Source of the DNA: Paracamarosporium sp. OC-R06-R3
Lineage: Eukaryota > Ascomycota > Dothideomycetes > Pleosporales > Didymosphaeriaceae
Assembly (NCBI GenBank): GCA_019828545.1
Contig: JACVRA010000125.1
Span: forward strand, 62,001-126,000
Length of the DNA: 64,000 nucleotides
Direction: 5' to 3'
Part shown: one piece after another, positions 10,693-23,300 of the stretch
Layout of the letters: each line of letters starts with the position of its first letter
How positions within the stretch are numbered: position 1 is the stretch's first letter
Notes under the pieces: generated by a model
Told to the model about the DNA's origin: nothing
The model's input: only the letters and a program-made list of their open reading frames with translations
The model's database searches: none
Translations under genes and position numbers: made by a program

Positions 10693-11457
10693 TCACCAGG
10701 GCAGTGTGGTTCCATCATAATTCTGGAAAGTTCCGCTAATTTCTCTGGAGGCCGACTCAAGAGTGCTTAGTATTCCTTTAACACTCACGTCAACTGTAAT
10801 TGCACCCAATGCCACTGGATCAACTCCTGAACCAGCCATATTCGCAGCCATGTCGGTCAGGACTAAACCAGGATGCGTCACATATGCCGTCAACCAAGGT
10901 TCCTCGAAGTGGATCCTCCGCACTAGCCAATTCAAGGCAGCTTTACTGGCACCATAGGGACTGAATTTTGCGGGAAGCGCAGCAAGCGCTTCTTGAGCTC
11001 CCATGCTGCCAATTACAGTCGAAATGGCAAGAAAAACTGGCTTGCCGTTCTTGCTCGCTTTCAGCAATGGCTTTGTTGCTTGGAAGAGCAGCACTGGACC
11101 GATCGCGTTTGTGCTGAAATGGTCGCGAAGGTTGTCGCTTGATGTCTCGTAAACTGATGCGCTGGAATTGGCAATGCCCGCGTTGGCTATGACAAAATCG
11201 AGAGACGTGATATCGTGCTCTGCACGGAGCTGAGAAACAGCCTCTTTGGCATCCGATTCAGTATGCGAGTCAAGCTTTACGATAATGAGCTTGGAGTCCG
11301 TCCCTACGGACAAGTTGTCCAAGGTGGCTGTAGATTTTGAGACGTCTCGAACTGTAGCGACGACGGTTGTGTTAGGCCGCTGCAGCAGTTCGGCTGTCAA
11401 ACCTCTTCCAATCCCACGATTGGCCCCGGTAATGAAATAGGTGGTGTTTGTAGGCAT
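10693..11457 (-). CDS. Short-chain dehydrogenase/reductase
   Basis: 254 residues from ATG 11457; the frame extends upstream, but this start directly precedes the cofactor motif and gives the family's usual length. TGANRGIG (about residues 10-17) is the NAD(P)-binding loop. ANAG, ISTVIGSMG (catalytic Ser) and YGASK (catalytic Tyr and Lys, about residue 165) complete the classical SDR active site, followed by YVTHPGLVLTDM. The pattern resembles fungal ketoreductases of the norsolorinic-acid-reductase/sniffer type, though the substrate cannot be read from sequence. It faces the second SDR across a 388 bp divergent promoter, which would allow joint control. Intact, no introns. Confidence 0.9.
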   Translation of the reverse strand: MPTNTTYFITGANRGIGRGLTAELLQRPNTTVVATVRDVSKSTATLDNLSVGTDSKLIIVKLDSHTESDAKEAVSQLRAEHDITSLDFVIANAGIANSSASVYETSSDNLRDHFSTNAIGPVLLFQATKPLLKASKNGKPVFLAISTVIGSMGAQEALAALPAKFSPYGASKAALNWLVRRIHFEEPWLTAYVTHPGLVLTDMAANMAGSGVDPVALGAITVDVSVKGILSTLESASREISGTFQNYDGTTLPW

Positions 11458-11845
11458 GTTGTAGATGGACAGTACAAAATGTTCGGTGATCGATTCCTTT
11501 TGCGTTTTTGGAGGAAAATGTGCAATCGAGTGAATAGACCATAGGAATCTTTCAACTTGTCTATATGTAACTGAATGCACGAGCGAAGATCGTCCGGCAA
11601 GTGATTAGTGAAGCGCACCAAGCCATGTTAAGGATCGCCCTGCTGTAGGGACTGATGAAAATCTGTGATTGAGCGTTTTTCGTCCGGCGCCTCGCCGAGA
11701 TGCACTCTCGTACTTGAAAGACTGTAGCTCGCTCGGGTGAACATTCTGCCGGTAGTGCTTTATCTCTCAATACTGATGATTATCGAGAACTTCGTTCATC
11801 CGCAGCCGCTTCAATCCAACTTCTCCAGGTCTACCTACTTTCGCT
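11458..11845. promoter_or_regulatory. Shared divergent promoter region of the two SDR genes
   Basis: The only intergenic stretch between the 10693-11457 gene (minus) and the 11846 gene (plus), so it must hold both promoters. No specific transcription-factor site is identified with confidence. Confidence 0.4.
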
Positions 11846-12760
11846 ATGTCGTTTTCGCCTGACAGAGATGTCGTGAGCCTCGCTGGGAAGGTTATCTTGG
11901 TAACTGGCGGTAACAGTGGGCTCGGCAAGGAGTCGATTCTGCAACTTGCGAAACATAATCCTCGCCAAATCATCATGGCAACTCGATCACGGGCCAAGGC
12001 GGAGGCAGCCATCAAAGAGATCCAGATCGCCGTTCCTATGGCCAAAATCGTTTTCTTAGCTTTGGACCTTTCGTCCTTCGACTCAATCAAGAGGGCTGCA
12101 GCGTCAGTTCTGCAACAATGGGACCGTCTTGACGTTCTTCTCAACAATGCTGGGCTTATGGGGATGCCTCCTGGATTGACGGAGGACGGTTATGAGATGC
12201 AATTCGGCTCAAATCACATGGGTCCTGCATTATTTACTAGGCTCCTTCTTCCCCTCCTTGACCGGACTTCACGACTTCCGCATAGCGATGTTCGTATCGT
12301 CCAGCTCAGCTCCGAAGCTATGTCTTTCGCCCCTAGAGGAGGTATCCTCTTCTCTCAGTTGAAGACCTCGCAAGCAGATATCTCGGGACGCGCCCGATAT
12401 GGCCAATCAAAGCTAGCAAACGTCTATTTCATTAAATCCTTAGCGAAGCGATTTCCAAACATCAAATGCGTAGCCCTTCATCCCGGGATCGTCAATACCG
12501 CAATTACCACCAATACGTTGAAGAGCTATTCTTCCTTTTCTTGGGTCTTCAGAATCGTCATCGGGCTATTTTTCACCAACGTGCAGACCGGTGCACTCGG
12601 GCAACTATGGGCGGCTGCAGGACGCTCCACTGAGATCGAAACAGGCGCATATTATACACCTTTGAAGAAAAAGGTCAATAATAAAGTTGTAGACGACGAC
12701 AAGTTGGCAGAGGAGCTATGGGAATGGACTGAGAAGGAGTTTTCCGCACGGGAGCTGTGA
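11846..12760 (+). CDS. Short-chain dehydrogenase, retinol-dehydrogenase/WWOX-like
   Basis: 304-residue intronless protein. TGGNSGLG at about residues 20-27 binds the cofactor, LNNAG follows at about residue 97, and YGQSKLAN (about residue 190) supplies the catalytic Tyr and Lys with a preceding VQLSSEA serine strand. HPGIVNT and a hydrophobic segment (WVFRIVIGLFF) near residue 230 are normal for this group, which acts on lipophilic alcohols and ketones, often at membranes. It is divergent from the neighbouring SDR. Intact; substrate unknown. Confidence 0.9.
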   Translation: MSFSPDRDVVSLAGKVILVTGGNSGLGKESILQLAKHNPRQIIMATRSRAKAEAAIKEIQIAVPMAKIVFLALDLSSFDSIKRAAASVLQQWDRLDVLLNNAGLMGMPPGLTEDGYEMQFGSNHMGPALFTRLLLPLLDRTSRLPHSDVRIVQLSSEAMSFAPRGGILFSQLKTSQADISGRARYGQSKLANVYFIKSLAKRFPNIKCVALHPGIVNTAITTNTLKSYSSFSWVFRIVIGLFFTNVQTGALGQLWAAAGRSTEIETGAYYTPLKKKVNNKVVDDDKLAEELWEWTEKEFSAREL

Positions 12761-13089
12761 AAATGCCCCTTTCTTTACGGCGTCGACGCGGTTCACGTAC
12801 TCGTTATCATGGCATCGAAGTCAGACTGTCCTCTGGATGCGCTACGTGAGGCATTAATGGGAAGGCATGGATACTGCATTGTGTTGCTTATCCACGGAGC
12901 AAACATCTTCTAATTAAATCGTGTTTCGAAGGCTCTATCAAAGGATTCATATCATCACTGACGTAGCTCGAGGGCTAATGCACACAAATTCTTCGCGCTC
13001 TCTCAATATACGTGTGGCATGATCTGGCTCAGCCAGTGTTGATTCGCGTGATGCCCACCCAGCATGCCAAAAACGACGCGCTATCGATT
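12761..13089. other. 3' flank of the SDR gene
   Basis: Ordinary-composition sequence without a supported gene. It passes into the AT-rich relic at about 13090. Confidence 0.35.
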
Positions 13090-13880
13090 GAACGCTAAAT
13101 GCAGTCTTTTACATAAAAGCACTTAGCTATTAGAAGTAGCTGTAAGTAGGTATTCTGTTATATAAATAGTTATACAGTCTCAGGCTCTACTTATTAATAA
13201 TAAGTATAGACTAGGCAAGTACATAGTAATACTACCTACATAGCTATCCCGTAGATTGCAGACTAGCTAAATCTACCTTATGCAACTCTCTAATAAAACC
13301 GTGCTTATAGCTAGGGCATTTTAGGGCAATAATCTTCTTAGGGCTTACAGTTTAGTAAGTCTACTAGGAGTCTAGCTAGAACTACACAGCCCTAACCCCT
13401 ACTACTAAAACGCTATTAAGGCGTGTAAGAAGCTTCCATTGCTATTCTATGTAACTAATAACGTAGCAAGGCGAAGATCTCCAAGATAAGCAGCTATGCG
13501 GCTTCTTCTAAAAGGAGAAACTAAAGGGATAGCTAAAATCCATTTATAGGCGGTGCTAAAGTAGAGTGTAGATGCCATAAACACTACTTATCTATAAGGA
13601 AATCTAGTAAGAAATTAAAGCTATCTAGATAATTAGACTGCCATCTCCTATTCCACACCTTGAATATCAATTTCGTGGAGCTTGTTCATTGTACAAAGGT
13701 TTTAATTAATCCAAAGGGAATAGTCAGACCTAAGGTTAGGACCAGCAGATGAAACTAGAACAGCAGAAGCCAGATATAGATATAAGTATAAGCTAGAGCG
13801 CTCAGTAACGCCGGTATCCTTTAAAGCGTAGCAATAGAAGGGCACCATCAGTCTTACTAAAGTATTTTATTGACTAAACT
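13090..13880. repeat. TA-rich decayed repeat relic inside the island
   Basis: Strong enrichment of TA and CTAG-like steps (for example 13150-13330 and 13570-13650), stops in all frames and no recognisable peptide. It is best read as a RIP-degraded transposable element. The family cannot be named. Confidence 0.5.
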
Positions 13881-14497
13881 AGTTTCATTGCATAACATGG
13901 CGCGTAGCTTCGTGGCCATTCAGTGTAGCGATGAAGCTCAACGTCCTAGTTATAGCAGCAGAGTAGGTCGCATAAGCATTAATCTTCAAGCCCTTGCTCA
14001 GCTAATTGCAATCTGTAATGCCGTCCGTTGATCCGAGCGGAGTGTTGGCGGCGTTACGTAGCCTTTTGGAGCGGAGGCACAGTGATCAAACTTCGGCGAA
14101 TTCTAAGAGCGCTGTTCCTGAAGTCATCGAAAGTCTATGCGAATGATAGCATCAAAATACTAGGCAGGTGCAAGTAGGGAGCCTGCTTCATAGAGCAGAA
14201 ATCTTGACGATAGTCGAAGTTCCTATTAGTGAAATGCAGACCCGGAGCATCATATAGGTGCTCTTGCCTTAGTGCCAACACGTAGGAATAGTAAAACAGG
14301 GTAGTAGAGGCATGGTTGCACCCTGCGCAAGAGAGTACAGGCAGAAAAAGGACGGCGAGAGTTGAGATGTTTTAGGTGAACGTAAATTTGGGGCGGATAT
14401 AAGAATCTCCGGTGCCAGGATTTTGCTGGCTTGGAGGCGTCGATTTTCGGACGCAAAACCCTCCAAATATGGAGGCATCTAAGCCAACCCAACATCG
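13881..14497. other. Gene-poor sequence before repeat copy R2
   Basis: No gene supported. Short overlapping minus-strand frames at 14250-14495 have no motifs. Confidence 0.35.
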
Positions 14498-14803
14498 TTT
14501 ATGAGGAAACCTAGATTATGTCCGTTACGCCTAGGTGGCATACCGAAATACCGCATGCAATGTATCCCATTACAAAGAGGTACAAACACCAGAGACAACG
14601 AGATAGGTCCAGAAGATGTCAAAATCTGTATGTCTACGCTTGAATGTCTAAAATGAATACCACCCCTCGTGAAATCGTGTCGTATCACCAAAACCCTCAT
14701 GTAAATACACGAAAAGCACAACTACATTATGCGCGCAAGGGTCTTAGCACTGTGTCCACCTCATGCGAAGATTAGAACTTGCCTATCCGTCTAGCTTCCA
14801 AGC
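14498..14803. repeat. Dispersed repeat copy R2, less mutated
   Basis: Direct-orientation partner of R1 (5480-5772), ending in the same CGAAGATTAGAACTTGCC block and CTAGCTTCCA. It keeps C and G where R1 has T and A. It lies just before the HECT ligase gene, so R1 and R2 bracket the oxidoreductase island exactly. Confidence 0.8.
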
Positions 14804-14898
14804 GCTTCGATAGCTCATATGCAAAGCTCATTATCTCGTATCATCCCAACCCAAAGATAATCCTCCTCAATCCATACTCACCCCCACACCCTTCCCAA

Positions 14899-17800
14899 CT
14901 AACTCAGATCGAACCCGGCCCCAGAAAATACACTATACAGCAGCTTCTCCTTAAGCACACTCTCCTCCTTGTACATAGGCAGCTTGAGTAGATTGACACA
15001 CGTGCTCGTACTCGGCAACCTCTCTTGATCGCTTCCCGCATCCCTGATACTGAACCTCGGGTTCAGCGTCTTGAACCCCAGCAGCGGCGCCCTCGGTGTA
15101 CTTGTCACGAACTTAAGTACAGCTCTGCGTTCCCCGTCGCTTAGTTCCTTCATGATCTTCCAGAAGCGCTGGACGGTGGGGTGTTCCAACCCGTCGTCAC
15201 CGATGACGTAGGTTCCGCCGTACGTGGTGTTGCGGCGCAAGTCGTCGACGTCGATCTGCGATGAGGTGCCACCGATAAGGGTCTGTAGTTCCGGAGCGTT
15301 AAACATGGAAAGCCAGGAGGGCTGAATCATGGTGGAAAGGCCACGGAGGAAGGCAGAGGTCTGGAGGTAGGGCTGGTTCTGTAGGCGATGCCGAGCGACG
15401 TAGCTAATATACACGAGGCGATTCTGGTTTGTGACGTGTATGTTGGCGCCGTCAGGGCGGAGGTCTTTAGTTACGGCTTTTGTCTTTTTGGTGCGGTGGT
15501 CGACGACGACGGTATCGGTGATTGTGAAGTTAAGACCAAAGTCTTCAATGTCACCTAGATGATGTAAGTACAACAGGGAGAAGGTAAAGATGCAGAGTGA
15601 CCTACCATCATATGTCTTGAGCTTGTGCAAGCCTTGATAGAGCTCTTCGTCCAAGTCACGGAGATCGTTCAGTGTTGGACGGTAACCTGTCTCGTTCGGT
15701 GCAGAGCCCGTGCCGCCCGTCAATGCCCATTTGCGCAAGAAGAAGGGGGCGAAATTGACATCGACCAAAATACCTAGTTGTCCATCAGTAACCGTCTCAG
15801 ATATGCTGAGAGCAGGAGAATGCTCACCCTCGTACATGCACTTGCCGATAATGCGCCCCAAGAATTCGTAACGTTGGAGAGACTCGGACACCTGCTGCCG
15901 GAATTCCGCAGAGCCCTCACGCAGGCCTATCTTAGACCTGAGTACCTCCTTGAGTTCCTCCACAGCTGTCGGATTAGGGTATAGCAGATGCTGATCGTTT
16001 TCAACAAACATGTCGATACTGTTCTCGGTAGGCGTGAAAGCTGTGTTTGTGACACTGGTGAGGAACTCTTTCGTGACACCTCCGCCATCGATACCAGCTT
16101 CTGCCTGATCGAACTGGTCCACAAATGTGATTTGAATGGGCTCCTTCAGTCCCTCACCAAGCTCGTGAAATTGTGCGAAAGCGTCTTCGAATTCCGCGCC
16201 ACGGCGGACACGTGCAGCATGCTTGTCGAATTGGTGCGGTGCATCGGGTCGCTGCATGACACGTAAACGCCACGATTCAGGGTCTGAACTGCCTCTTCGC
16301 TTCGTCTGGTTTAAGTTAGCCTTGTGTTACTGGGGGCACAAGCTGCTACAGAATGCTCACCATATCAAGGGTCACAAATTCGCGGAATATCTTTACGCGA
16401 GTTGTGAATGGTATGAAGAAAGGCATGTTCTGCAGAATCTCGAGACGTGGCGCAACAGCCTGCAAATACCTTCTTCGCGACGCTTTCCGTTGCTGGCGCT
16501 GGAGCCTCTCCAGTCTCCGCTGTTGTTGCGTTCTGCCGGTGCCAATGAGCTGGGGTGTATCATCAAAATCGTCTTCTTCGTCTTCCATGTCCTCGGCATC
16601 CTCCTCTTGTATCCTGTGTCTGCTCTCTTCCTCTTCAACCACTGCCGGTATAAATCCCGTCATATCAAACCTCGAAGTCATCAACCAATGATCATCAGGC
16701 AAGAACTTTCGTCGCGAGTCGCGTTCGTAAACCATGCGGACCAGCCCAGTAACCAGTCCTTTGACGTAGTCAAGAGTCAAACCCGCAACACCTCCTAATG
16801 CAGGCTCCGCGGCCTGTTTCTGCTGCTGGGCTTCGGTAGCTTGGGGGTTGAAGAAGTTCATGCCACTGCTAGTAGTGTCCCGTTCATCTGATTCGTTGAT
16901 ATCCGAAGCATTGAAGTACAAAGAGAAACCAAGGTTCTTCAAGAAGGTCGTCAAGTCTTTCACTTCGGTCAATGCCAACGCGTTGTCGCGCACTTGACCG
17001 GATGACCCATTCTGCCCTCCTGAGAAAAACTCTTCATCATCAGTGACTTTCAGGACGAAGGTATAAAGCTCTAAAAAGACGAGTATGACACGCCACTCGT
17101 CAGCTCTTACAGCAGCGAGATCAACCTCCTGCCTAGGAGCATGCCAGAAGGAGCTTTGTGCCAAGCTTGAAGATTGAGCATGGCTACTCGTCACACCGTT
17201 GAGCTGAGTTGTCTTGGGTCGTAATAAATCAACAGCAGCTCTAGAGTCACGTGCGATTGTGCTAAAAACAGAAGAGCGTTTTGATGCTTGCCAGAAATAC
17301 TTGATAGCAGGGAGCTTCCTGCCCTTTCCGGATTGCGCATTCGGAGGGCCAATGTATAACCACATGCGAATCTCGTCGCCTCTCCGTGGAAAGAAGCGGA
17401 GGAGAGCAAGCGCGTAGTTGGCTAATTGGCGTGCCTCTTCTACTTTCTCGTCCTCACTCGTATTGGGTGACTGAGACGGTCCGGCTAGGAGATTACCGAT
17501 GCCTTCTTGGTTTACTAACGATAGTATCTGCTCCTTCAAAAAGTCGTTTACAGAATTTTCTTCCAACTCTGGCCTGTCGTCGTCCGAGGTCGACCCGTCA
17601 ATGATATTGGTGGGTAATAAATTCAGGAGCAGCGAGACCACCGTTACAAAGTCCTTGTGGACTGCGTACGCCTCTGACGACTGGAAGTTGTGTGCGTATC
17701 GATGGAAGTATATGAACAAACCCAGAAAGCGCAACCGGCTTTCTGCGTTGCCTAGCTCTTGTCTTGACTGCAGCCCATGGTCCTTTAGGGAGGTCGCTAA

Positions 17801-18673
17801 CGCACTTGCCAGAAGTTTGTAGTTGATCGCATCCGCCAACGAATCTCGTAATTTTGTTGCCAATGACGAATTCGTATCGGCGGAAAGTTCAGGGAGCGTT
17901 AAGAATTCAAAACCAAAAACCTCGTAGGCGTTCAATGTGTATCCTGTCACCTTGGTCAACGGCGCAGTGATGGCTGGAAAGACAACTTCAAGTGTTTGTG
18001 CCGCCTTTGCTACATTTGTTGCTCCCTGGCTTTGTAGTATGACCGAGACGACATGCGCGAGGGTATGAAAGTATTGTGGCGCGTTCTTGGACGTCTCGGC
18101 GGGTATCTGCTCCGCCAGAAATCGGGCTATGCTTAGGAAGTCTCCAAGTGTGCTTTGTGATGTTGTGTCGGCCGTATATCGGTCCAGTATTCTTAACACT
18201 ATCCGCTGCAACTTGAGGTATGCGGACGGCCATGCTCCGCTTGCACGAAACCCTAGGGCTTGCACTGTTTCCACCAACCGCCGATGGAAGTGACGTATCC
18301 GGTCGAGGTCATCGTCCTTCCGTGTGTTCGCAAAACGAAGAAGCCGCTGTAGCTGCGACAGAGCCTCATCTTCCGAGCTATAAGGTGGTGCTGCAGACGA
18401 GGTAGCCGTTGGCCCCTCCACAGCATCCCACTCTCGCTGTAGGAGACCGCTAACCTCATTCCTGCTGTGATGCCCACGCCATACTCTCTGTATTGTCTTG
18501 GCCGCTTTCTGTGTCTCTCGCTCGCGTTGTCTTTGCGCTCGGTCCTGCTGTGCGCGGTCGAGGGCTGCCTGCGAGCCGCTTGCAGAGCCAGTATTGCCAA
18601 ATGCGTGTGTCTTGCGTCCGCCGAGGTTGACCTGGCGAGGCCGTCGAGTGTTTCCCGTAAAGCTTGTGAACAT
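14899..18673 (-). CDS. HUL5: HECT-type E3 ubiquitin ligase, HUL5/UBE3C-like
   Basis: Three exons: 18673-16361, 16305-15606, 15554-14899, giving 1222 residues. The start MFTSFTGNTRRPRQVNLGG matches the conserved N-terminus of this family and was preferred over the longer open frame. An IQ-like KAAKTIQRVWRGHHSRNEV lies near residue 50, followed by a long helical region. The C-terminal HECT domain includes DGGGVTKEFLTS and the catalytic cysteine in STCVNLLKLP (about residue 1190). The protein takes ubiquitin from an E2 as a thioester and extends chains on substrates at the proteasome (known of yeast Hul5). The second intron is only 51 bp, in frame and free of stops, so an unspliced reading adds 17 foreign residues. 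The downstream repeat R2 ends about 95 bp from the stop codon. Confidence 0.93.
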
Positions 18674-19304
18674 GACGCAGAGCGCAGACGCTCGCTTGCT
18701 CAATGTCGATGCTTATGCGTGGAGGCTATGATGGGCCGAGTGAGCGCTGCTCAAGTACAGCTTTACGGAAGAACCGTGAGCGTCCTCGCACGTGAAGAAG
18801 CGCCGACGGTGGTGTGGTTCGTGAGAAAGCTGCGGCGAGTGCGAAGGCGAGGGCTATGAGGGCAGCGACGGCAACGGCGGAGTGCGTCACTGCACCATGA
18901 ACGAGGCGATAGCTCACCGAGCGGACATTAAGGGAGCAGCTCAGGTGGCGAAGAAGCCAAATGGCAAAGCAACGTGCGGTCCCAACCCTTCGGCAGGCTT
19001 CCAGCAAACTCCAGCAAAACACGCCGGCAGCTTTCTGTAGGCGGCGGCCGTCATGGTCAGCATCATCGGCCCGCACCTTAATTCCGAGCTTTGCGCACGA
19101 GCCCAGCTCACGTGGAAAAGCTTGGCTCGAGCCTCATCCTCATCACACATGTTACACATGTTACACACGTTACACACGTTACACATCATATGGTATCAAT
19201 AGAGCAGCCGACGTCTTTATACATTGGGCTTGGATCTAAGAAGATCGCACTCCATTAGTATCTCTGCTATGAGGCCAAAGCACAAACATAGATTTCCGAC
19301 GAAT
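18674..19304. other. Promoter region of the HECT gene and intergenic
   Basis: Several overlapping frames without motifs; none is supported. A short tandem repeat is listed separately. Confidence 0.4.
19145..19186. repeat. 9-bp minisatellite, about 4.7 units
   Basis: Units ACACATGTT, ACACATGTT, ACACACGTT, ACACACGTT and a partial ACACAT. A simple tandem array between genes with no clear role. Confidence 0.9.
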
Positions 19305-19745
19305 CTAATCTACATCAACATTCAGAAAAACAATCATCACCACAACCACAAACATCACCCAAGCAGCTGCCTTCACGACCCTCCAAATCTTTGGACTTTG
19401 CTCTTGTCTTGAGTACGGAGGCAAACTTTCACCACCAAACTCCACATCATGTACTTCCATCTCACCAAGCCAGTTCAGTCCACGCAAGTATTTGGTCAAG
19501 TAATGTTCCCATTCGTCAAAGGGGCTTGGTCCGTTGATAGCAATAGTGATATAATGCGGTGGAGAGCGTACCAGTAGAAGCTCAATGTAAAGGTCTGCGT
19601 CAGGATGTGAAGCAGCTTCATCAATATACACCGAAGCGTGTAGGTATGGGAGTTCAACGGTATATGGAGGCAGTTCTTCAAGTTCGGAGGGAATTTGCAT
19701 GAACTCATCGTTGTATGCTGGTGGAAGGTCTTGATAATTTGCCAT
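19305..19745 (-). CDS. Small tail-anchored protein with PY motifs
   Basis: 146 residues from ATG 19745, just before LPPAYND; the open frame extends further upstream but with composition unlike protein. The N-terminal cytosolic part has one exact PPxY motif (PPAY, about residue 8) and two LPPY sequences. The C-terminus is a single hydrophobic helix (AAAWVMFVVVVMIVFLNV) with only a few residues after it, the topology of tail-anchored proteins. PPxY motifs bind WW domains, for example those of Rsp5/NEDD4 ligases, so an adaptor role on an organelle membrane is possible but unproven. No family recognised. Confidence 0.6.
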   Translation of the reverse strand: MANYQDLPPAYNDEFMQIPSELEELPPYTVELPYLHASVYIDEAASHPDADLYIELLLVRSPPHYITIAINGPSPFDEWEHYLTKYLRGLNWLGEMEVHDVEFGGESLPPYSRQEQSPKIWRVVKAAAWVMFVVVVMIVFLNVDVD

Positions 19746-20362
19746 GGCGTTGTTGGTAAGAGAGTTGCAAAGACCCTCTACGTTGCGCCGCGCGGAATTC
19801 GTATTTAACAAGCCAACCTTGAACACACGATAGTGGAACACGAAGTTGGATTGTTTTTTTTTTTGCTGTGCGCTTCTTGTTAAGATGATACAAAGCACCT
19901 CGAATTTTGGCGCAGATGTGTACCAATAGCGGAGGCTTGAATAAAAGAGCTTCACAATTATTTTCGTAGACGGAAACAAATCTTGCCTAGTTCTGTCTTA
20001 AAGCTCAAATAGCCCTTTCCGAAAATTCCATTACAAAAAAAGGCATTTTAGCGTTGCGATGTATCGTAGATGGAACAATTTGTTGAGCACTAACACATCG
20101 CACCGGACAGCGTCTCGAACCAAGGTTTCCATCCCCACCAATTTGCCCTCCAAGCAGGAACAGCACTAAATCAAGGATGATTACGAATGCGCACATATCT
20201 CAAGAACATTTTAAAAATGAGTTTCAACTCCATCGACGTTATTTTTGCACAGTGGATGATTGGTGAAGATGAAATTCAAATTCCAGAGATGCCAAGTTGA
20301 AACTTCCCACCTCATCTAAGTTATACGTACTCTAACTACTGGTAGGCTTACAGTATGTAACC
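19746..20362. other. Intergenic, no gene supported
   Basis: AT-leaning spacer with an 11-base T run near 19853. It separates the tail-anchored gene's start from the 3' end of the SNF2 gene. Nothing else is recognised. Confidence 0.4.
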
Positions 20363-23300
20363 TCAACTATTTTCCATAGGATCAGATAGCACAGTAGGCT
20401 GTTGCCTCGAAAGTAATTGGCGAAGTTCCTGAATGAAATTACCATTAGTAGAATGCTCAATGAAAAAAAGCTACGATGAACTTGATATTTTGGCTTCTTA
20501 CCTCAATAGAGGAGTTGTTTGAAAGTAGAGCTACACTTAGTAGCTTTTTGCGGTCTTGTACGCTCATAATATACTGCATGTCGATGCACTAGTTAGCATT
20601 AAAAAAAACAAAGACATAATGTGCTCATGGAACGAGATTTGGAATGATAACATGACGTACCTCTTCGATCGTGTCCTTCATCATGTAACGGAACGTGACA
20701 ACGGGCTGCGTCTGCCCTAGCCGATGGACTCGAGCTAAAGCTTGCTCCTCCAAAGACGGATTCCATTGGGGCTCAAGCAAATGTACGCGCGATGCGGCTG
20801 TAAGGTCAAGTCTAGAGCCGTTACATCTCAAGAAAGTTTGGAAGACCCTTTAGATAACTTACCCGCAAGCGCCACACGAGATGGTGATCAAAATGACTCG
20901 TGTGTGAGGGTTATTGTGGAATTGTTCGATGGCATCTTCCCGCTTCTTTATCGTCACTTTTCCGTCAATACGCACGAATTGGACGCTATTTTCTTGAAGT
21001 GATCGTTGCACCATGTCCAGGCTTGTCGTCCATGATGAGAATACAACGCTGTCGTATGTTAATTGGGAAGATAATCGATTAGCTGAAGACAACGGACACT
21101 TACTGCTTCTCCCCTGGATGTGTTTTGATCTGAGAGACAACCGCGCGTACTTTGGTGGATGTTTGGTCTCCCTGGTCTGCTTCTAGGCGTGGTGATGATG
21201 AGCCATCGAAGGGAGTAAGCCTAGGGCTCAATAATGAAGGTATGAAGGGTCGAAGAGGACATGAAGCTGTTTGATCCCCACATAGACATGGTTTGGGTGC
21301 CTCGTATCGTAATAGTATGGAACAGCTAGCACAGAATAAGCGATAGCAGGCCGAATAGTATATGGCGAGGGTCGTGGAGCCGTCGATCTCAGATTCGGAT
21401 GGCGACGATTCGACAGGTTGTAAACACTGCTCACATGATTCTCCTCCAACGGATAGGCGGGCCGCCATTGTTATTAGTGCGGGGTCGTTTCCTCCGGATT
21501 GAATTGTGGGTTGAGATGTAGGGATGTACGTTCCTAAGTTACACACTAGACGAAGTTTGTTGATGAGTTGGATCGTACTGAGCCGAGATCCTCCGGATTG
21601 GGTGTCTTCCTCTGCTCTTTCCAACATCTCAGTCACAGGCCGCTCAACCCGGCGGTAATGTATTGCTTCTAGCTCGTTGAAAAAGAGCTTAATGACTCTG
21701 TCCTCTCTGCTGTTCAGCGCCAAAACGGCCTTAGTGCGGCGAATCATGATGCCCGAAAGCAACTTTCTGAATCGCTCGATGGCTTCCTCAACCGGCCCTG
21801 TTCGCCACATGTCTGAAATTTCATCATCAAAAGTTTTTATATCGTCGTAGGGGTGGAAGTGGAGGAACTTGAATAATCCCAGGAAATCAGTAAGACCATT
21901 TTGAACAGGGGTGCCAGATATTGCCCATCGAGATGTCGCGCGCAAGGATGTGATAGCACGAGCAGTTGCAGTCTTAGCATTGCGTACGATATGAGCTGAC
22001 TGTTTGTGAGTGCGTGTTATACCAGAACCATTGATTTGCCCAGGGCAAATCGAAGACACATACCTTCGTCGAGAACGATACGCTTCCAGCAATATGCGAA
22101 AACCGAGGTATTGCCGTTTTTATTATTCCGTTTCTCTCGTTCGACAGTTTGGTAAGTGGTAAGAATAATATCAGGTACTCTCCCATTCGAAAGATTGAAC
22201 CGGGTTTTGCCGTGGTGAACGAGCCATGTCAATCTGCCATTATGAACGTGGCTAAGAAATGTTAGTAGAAAGTCATTAGAGTAAAAACACTGACCTTTTC
22301 AACTGAGAATTCCAAACCATGAGAACTATACTGCAAGCTTAGCCTAAGAAACAAAAGCTGGGGTATTGCTATCCTCACGGTTTGGTGGCACCACAATGAG
22401 AGTCGACTGCAGTATATCTGTGCGAGCGCGACCGTCATCTTCGTGGAGAGAAGTCGTCATAATCAATTCTTTGTCAGATGCTGCTAGGGCAATCATGCTC
22501 AATGTCTTCCCAAGACCCATTTCGTCTGCAAGAATTCCGCCCCTCCAAATGGGAGGATGTTCCGACTGCTCTCGACCCGTCATCGTATTGGTAAAACTAG
22601 CAAAATCGATGTCAGTATACCTGTCATTCGATATAGGCGCACAATCCCATACATCTGACTCCCTTTCGCAGTCGTTTGCCGCAACCAAATGCCAATACTA
22701 TGCTCGCTTGGATGCAAACCCTGTTCCCGTCGTGTAAGGAAAGTGAGTGCTTGACGCTGGTGCCTAGTCGTAGAGCTTGATTTAGTGAGCCTCAAGAAGG
22801 TATTAATCTGACATACATTTTCAACTCTGTACGTAGAGCGCTTGGTGTGTCAGCTTCCGATAAGCGATCAGTTGTCTCAAACCCAGCCAGAACGTCGAAT
22901 GGGGCTTGTGCATATTTATCAGTTATGAATTGCTGCACTTGCGGTAGATCGAACGTCATGACTGGCTCATCATAGAATGTGGAGAGAGATTGAGGGTTCA
23001 TGTATGGAACATTACGGTCACAACCGGTCGGGTCATCTAGGTAGTAGCCGCATTGGGCTATGAAATGAGCCACATCTCCAGAACGGCCTTTAGGCCCATA
23101 AATAATGATACCCAGGAACCCTATAGTTCCTTTGCGAAGCGTTCGCGTATCTGAATCAGCTGCTAATGGAGTTGTTGAGAGGGCCAGCTGGAGTTCGAAC
23201 TGGCCATCCGCTATCAATCTCTCTAAGGCTTCTCCTGAGTGGTTTTCGAGTCGTCCAATCAATCGTTCATTTATGCAGTGGCGAAGTTCTCCAGGGGGTG